Origin: Emcibacteraceae bacterium
GTDB lineage: Bacteria > Pseudomonadota > Alphaproteobacteria > Sphingomonadales > Emcibacteraceae
Reading direction: 5' to 3'
Assembly: GCA_016763335.1 (NCBI GenBank)
Contig: JAESUD010000196.1
Coordinates: forward strand, 1-5,303
DNA: 5,303 nucleotides
The notes beneath the pieces were generated by a model, which saw only the letters and a program-made list of their open reading frames with translations, had not been told where the DNA came from and searched no databases. Numbering within the stretch: position 1 is the stretch's first letter; every line of letters begins with the position of its first letter. The position numbers and the translations under genes are program-made. Of this stretch, positions 5,064 to 5,303 are shown piece by piece.

Positions 5064-5303
5064 ATGACAACAGAACAAACCGCGCAACAATATCCCGACC
5101 CCGTAAGCTTGCTTAAATGGTACGCTGAATGCGGTGTTGATGAAACCATATCGGACAGCACGACAAACTGGTTTGAAGTTGCCGACAATATTCATTTAAA
5201 ACAGCAAGTTAAATCCGCTGGTACAATTATACCAAAACGGGCCGCACAGCCGGCACTGCCCACTAACAAAGAAATTATTGAGCAAGCCGCGACGCTCGCC
5301 GCC
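5064..5303 (+). CDS. Uracil-DNA glycosylase family 4 (UdgA-type), N-terminal part only
   Basis: An open frame of 80 codons runs from the ATG at 5064 to the right edge without a stop. The opening DPVSLLKWYAECGVDETISD (12-31) is followed by a low-complexity, Pro/Ala-containing linker (about 45-67) and the start of an Ala-rich helix (EIIEQAATLAA, 70-80). From memory this layout is that of alphaproteobacterial family 4 uracil-DNA glycosylases, which have an L-L-x-W-x-x-x-x-G-V-D-E leader before the Fe-S catalytic domain. These enzymes remove uracil from DNA at the start of base-excision repair. The catalytic motifs and cluster cysteines would all lie beyond the window, so the call rests on the leader alone. 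No ribosome binding site is visible and the -10 lies 7-12 bases before the ATG, so translation may be leaderless. It is divergent from the CDF gene. Confidence 0.65.
   Translation, partial: MTTEQTAQQYPDPVSLLKWYAECGVDETISDSTTNWFEVADNIHLKQQVKSAGTIIPKRAAQPALPTNKEIIEQAATLAA

Noticed and set aside
4997..5188. - strand ORF of 63 codons
   Set aside because: It is antisense to the glycosylase N-terminus and its promoter, and has no ribosome binding site.

Overview
The window looks like chromosomal DNA of a moderately AT-rich alphaproteobacterium. The lineage call is an inference. It rests on a DgcA/YcjG-type epimerase ending in LWG, on the opening of what looks like an alphaproteobacterial-style family 4 uracil-DNA glycosylase, and on ordinary Gram-negative signals (lipobox, Shine-Dalgarno sites, sigma70-like boxes). 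I see no rRNA, tRNA, transposase, integrase or CRISPR array.

Left part (1-2782, + strand). A 5'-truncated enolase-superfamily epimerase is followed after 2 bases by an Amidase_2 lipoprotein. Together they suggest turnover of cell-wall peptides: the amidase would free peptides from muramic acid and the epimerase would convert the D-Glu-containing product. A secreted Sel1-repeat protein with an uncharacterised, four-cysteine C-terminal half follows, ending in a hairpin.

Middle (2783-3456). The - strand carries a two-gene metal-response unit. It consists of a cysteine-loaded ArsR/SmtB-type repressor and, 12 bases downstream behind a strong ribosome binding site, a 34-residue peptide with eight cysteines in Cys-Asp-Cys repeats. 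The peptide is short and easily missed, and looks like a minimal metallothionein or metal chaperone. The repressor's predicted promoter runs through a 20-bp dyad, which suggests autoregulation. Facing this unit is a very good intrinsic terminator on the + strand. A promoter-like sequence about 90 bases before it raises the possibility of a small RNA.

Right part (3457-5303). An AT-rich orphan gene encodes a protein with HEPN-like sequence features. It converges on a cation diffusion facilitator (CDF) metal exporter of the ZnT9/SLC30A9 type on the - strand. The exporter is divergent from the start of a family 4 uracil-DNA glycosylase gene that runs off the right end and may be leaderless. The CDF exporter and the repressor-peptide unit share a metal-homeostasis theme but are separate transcription units.
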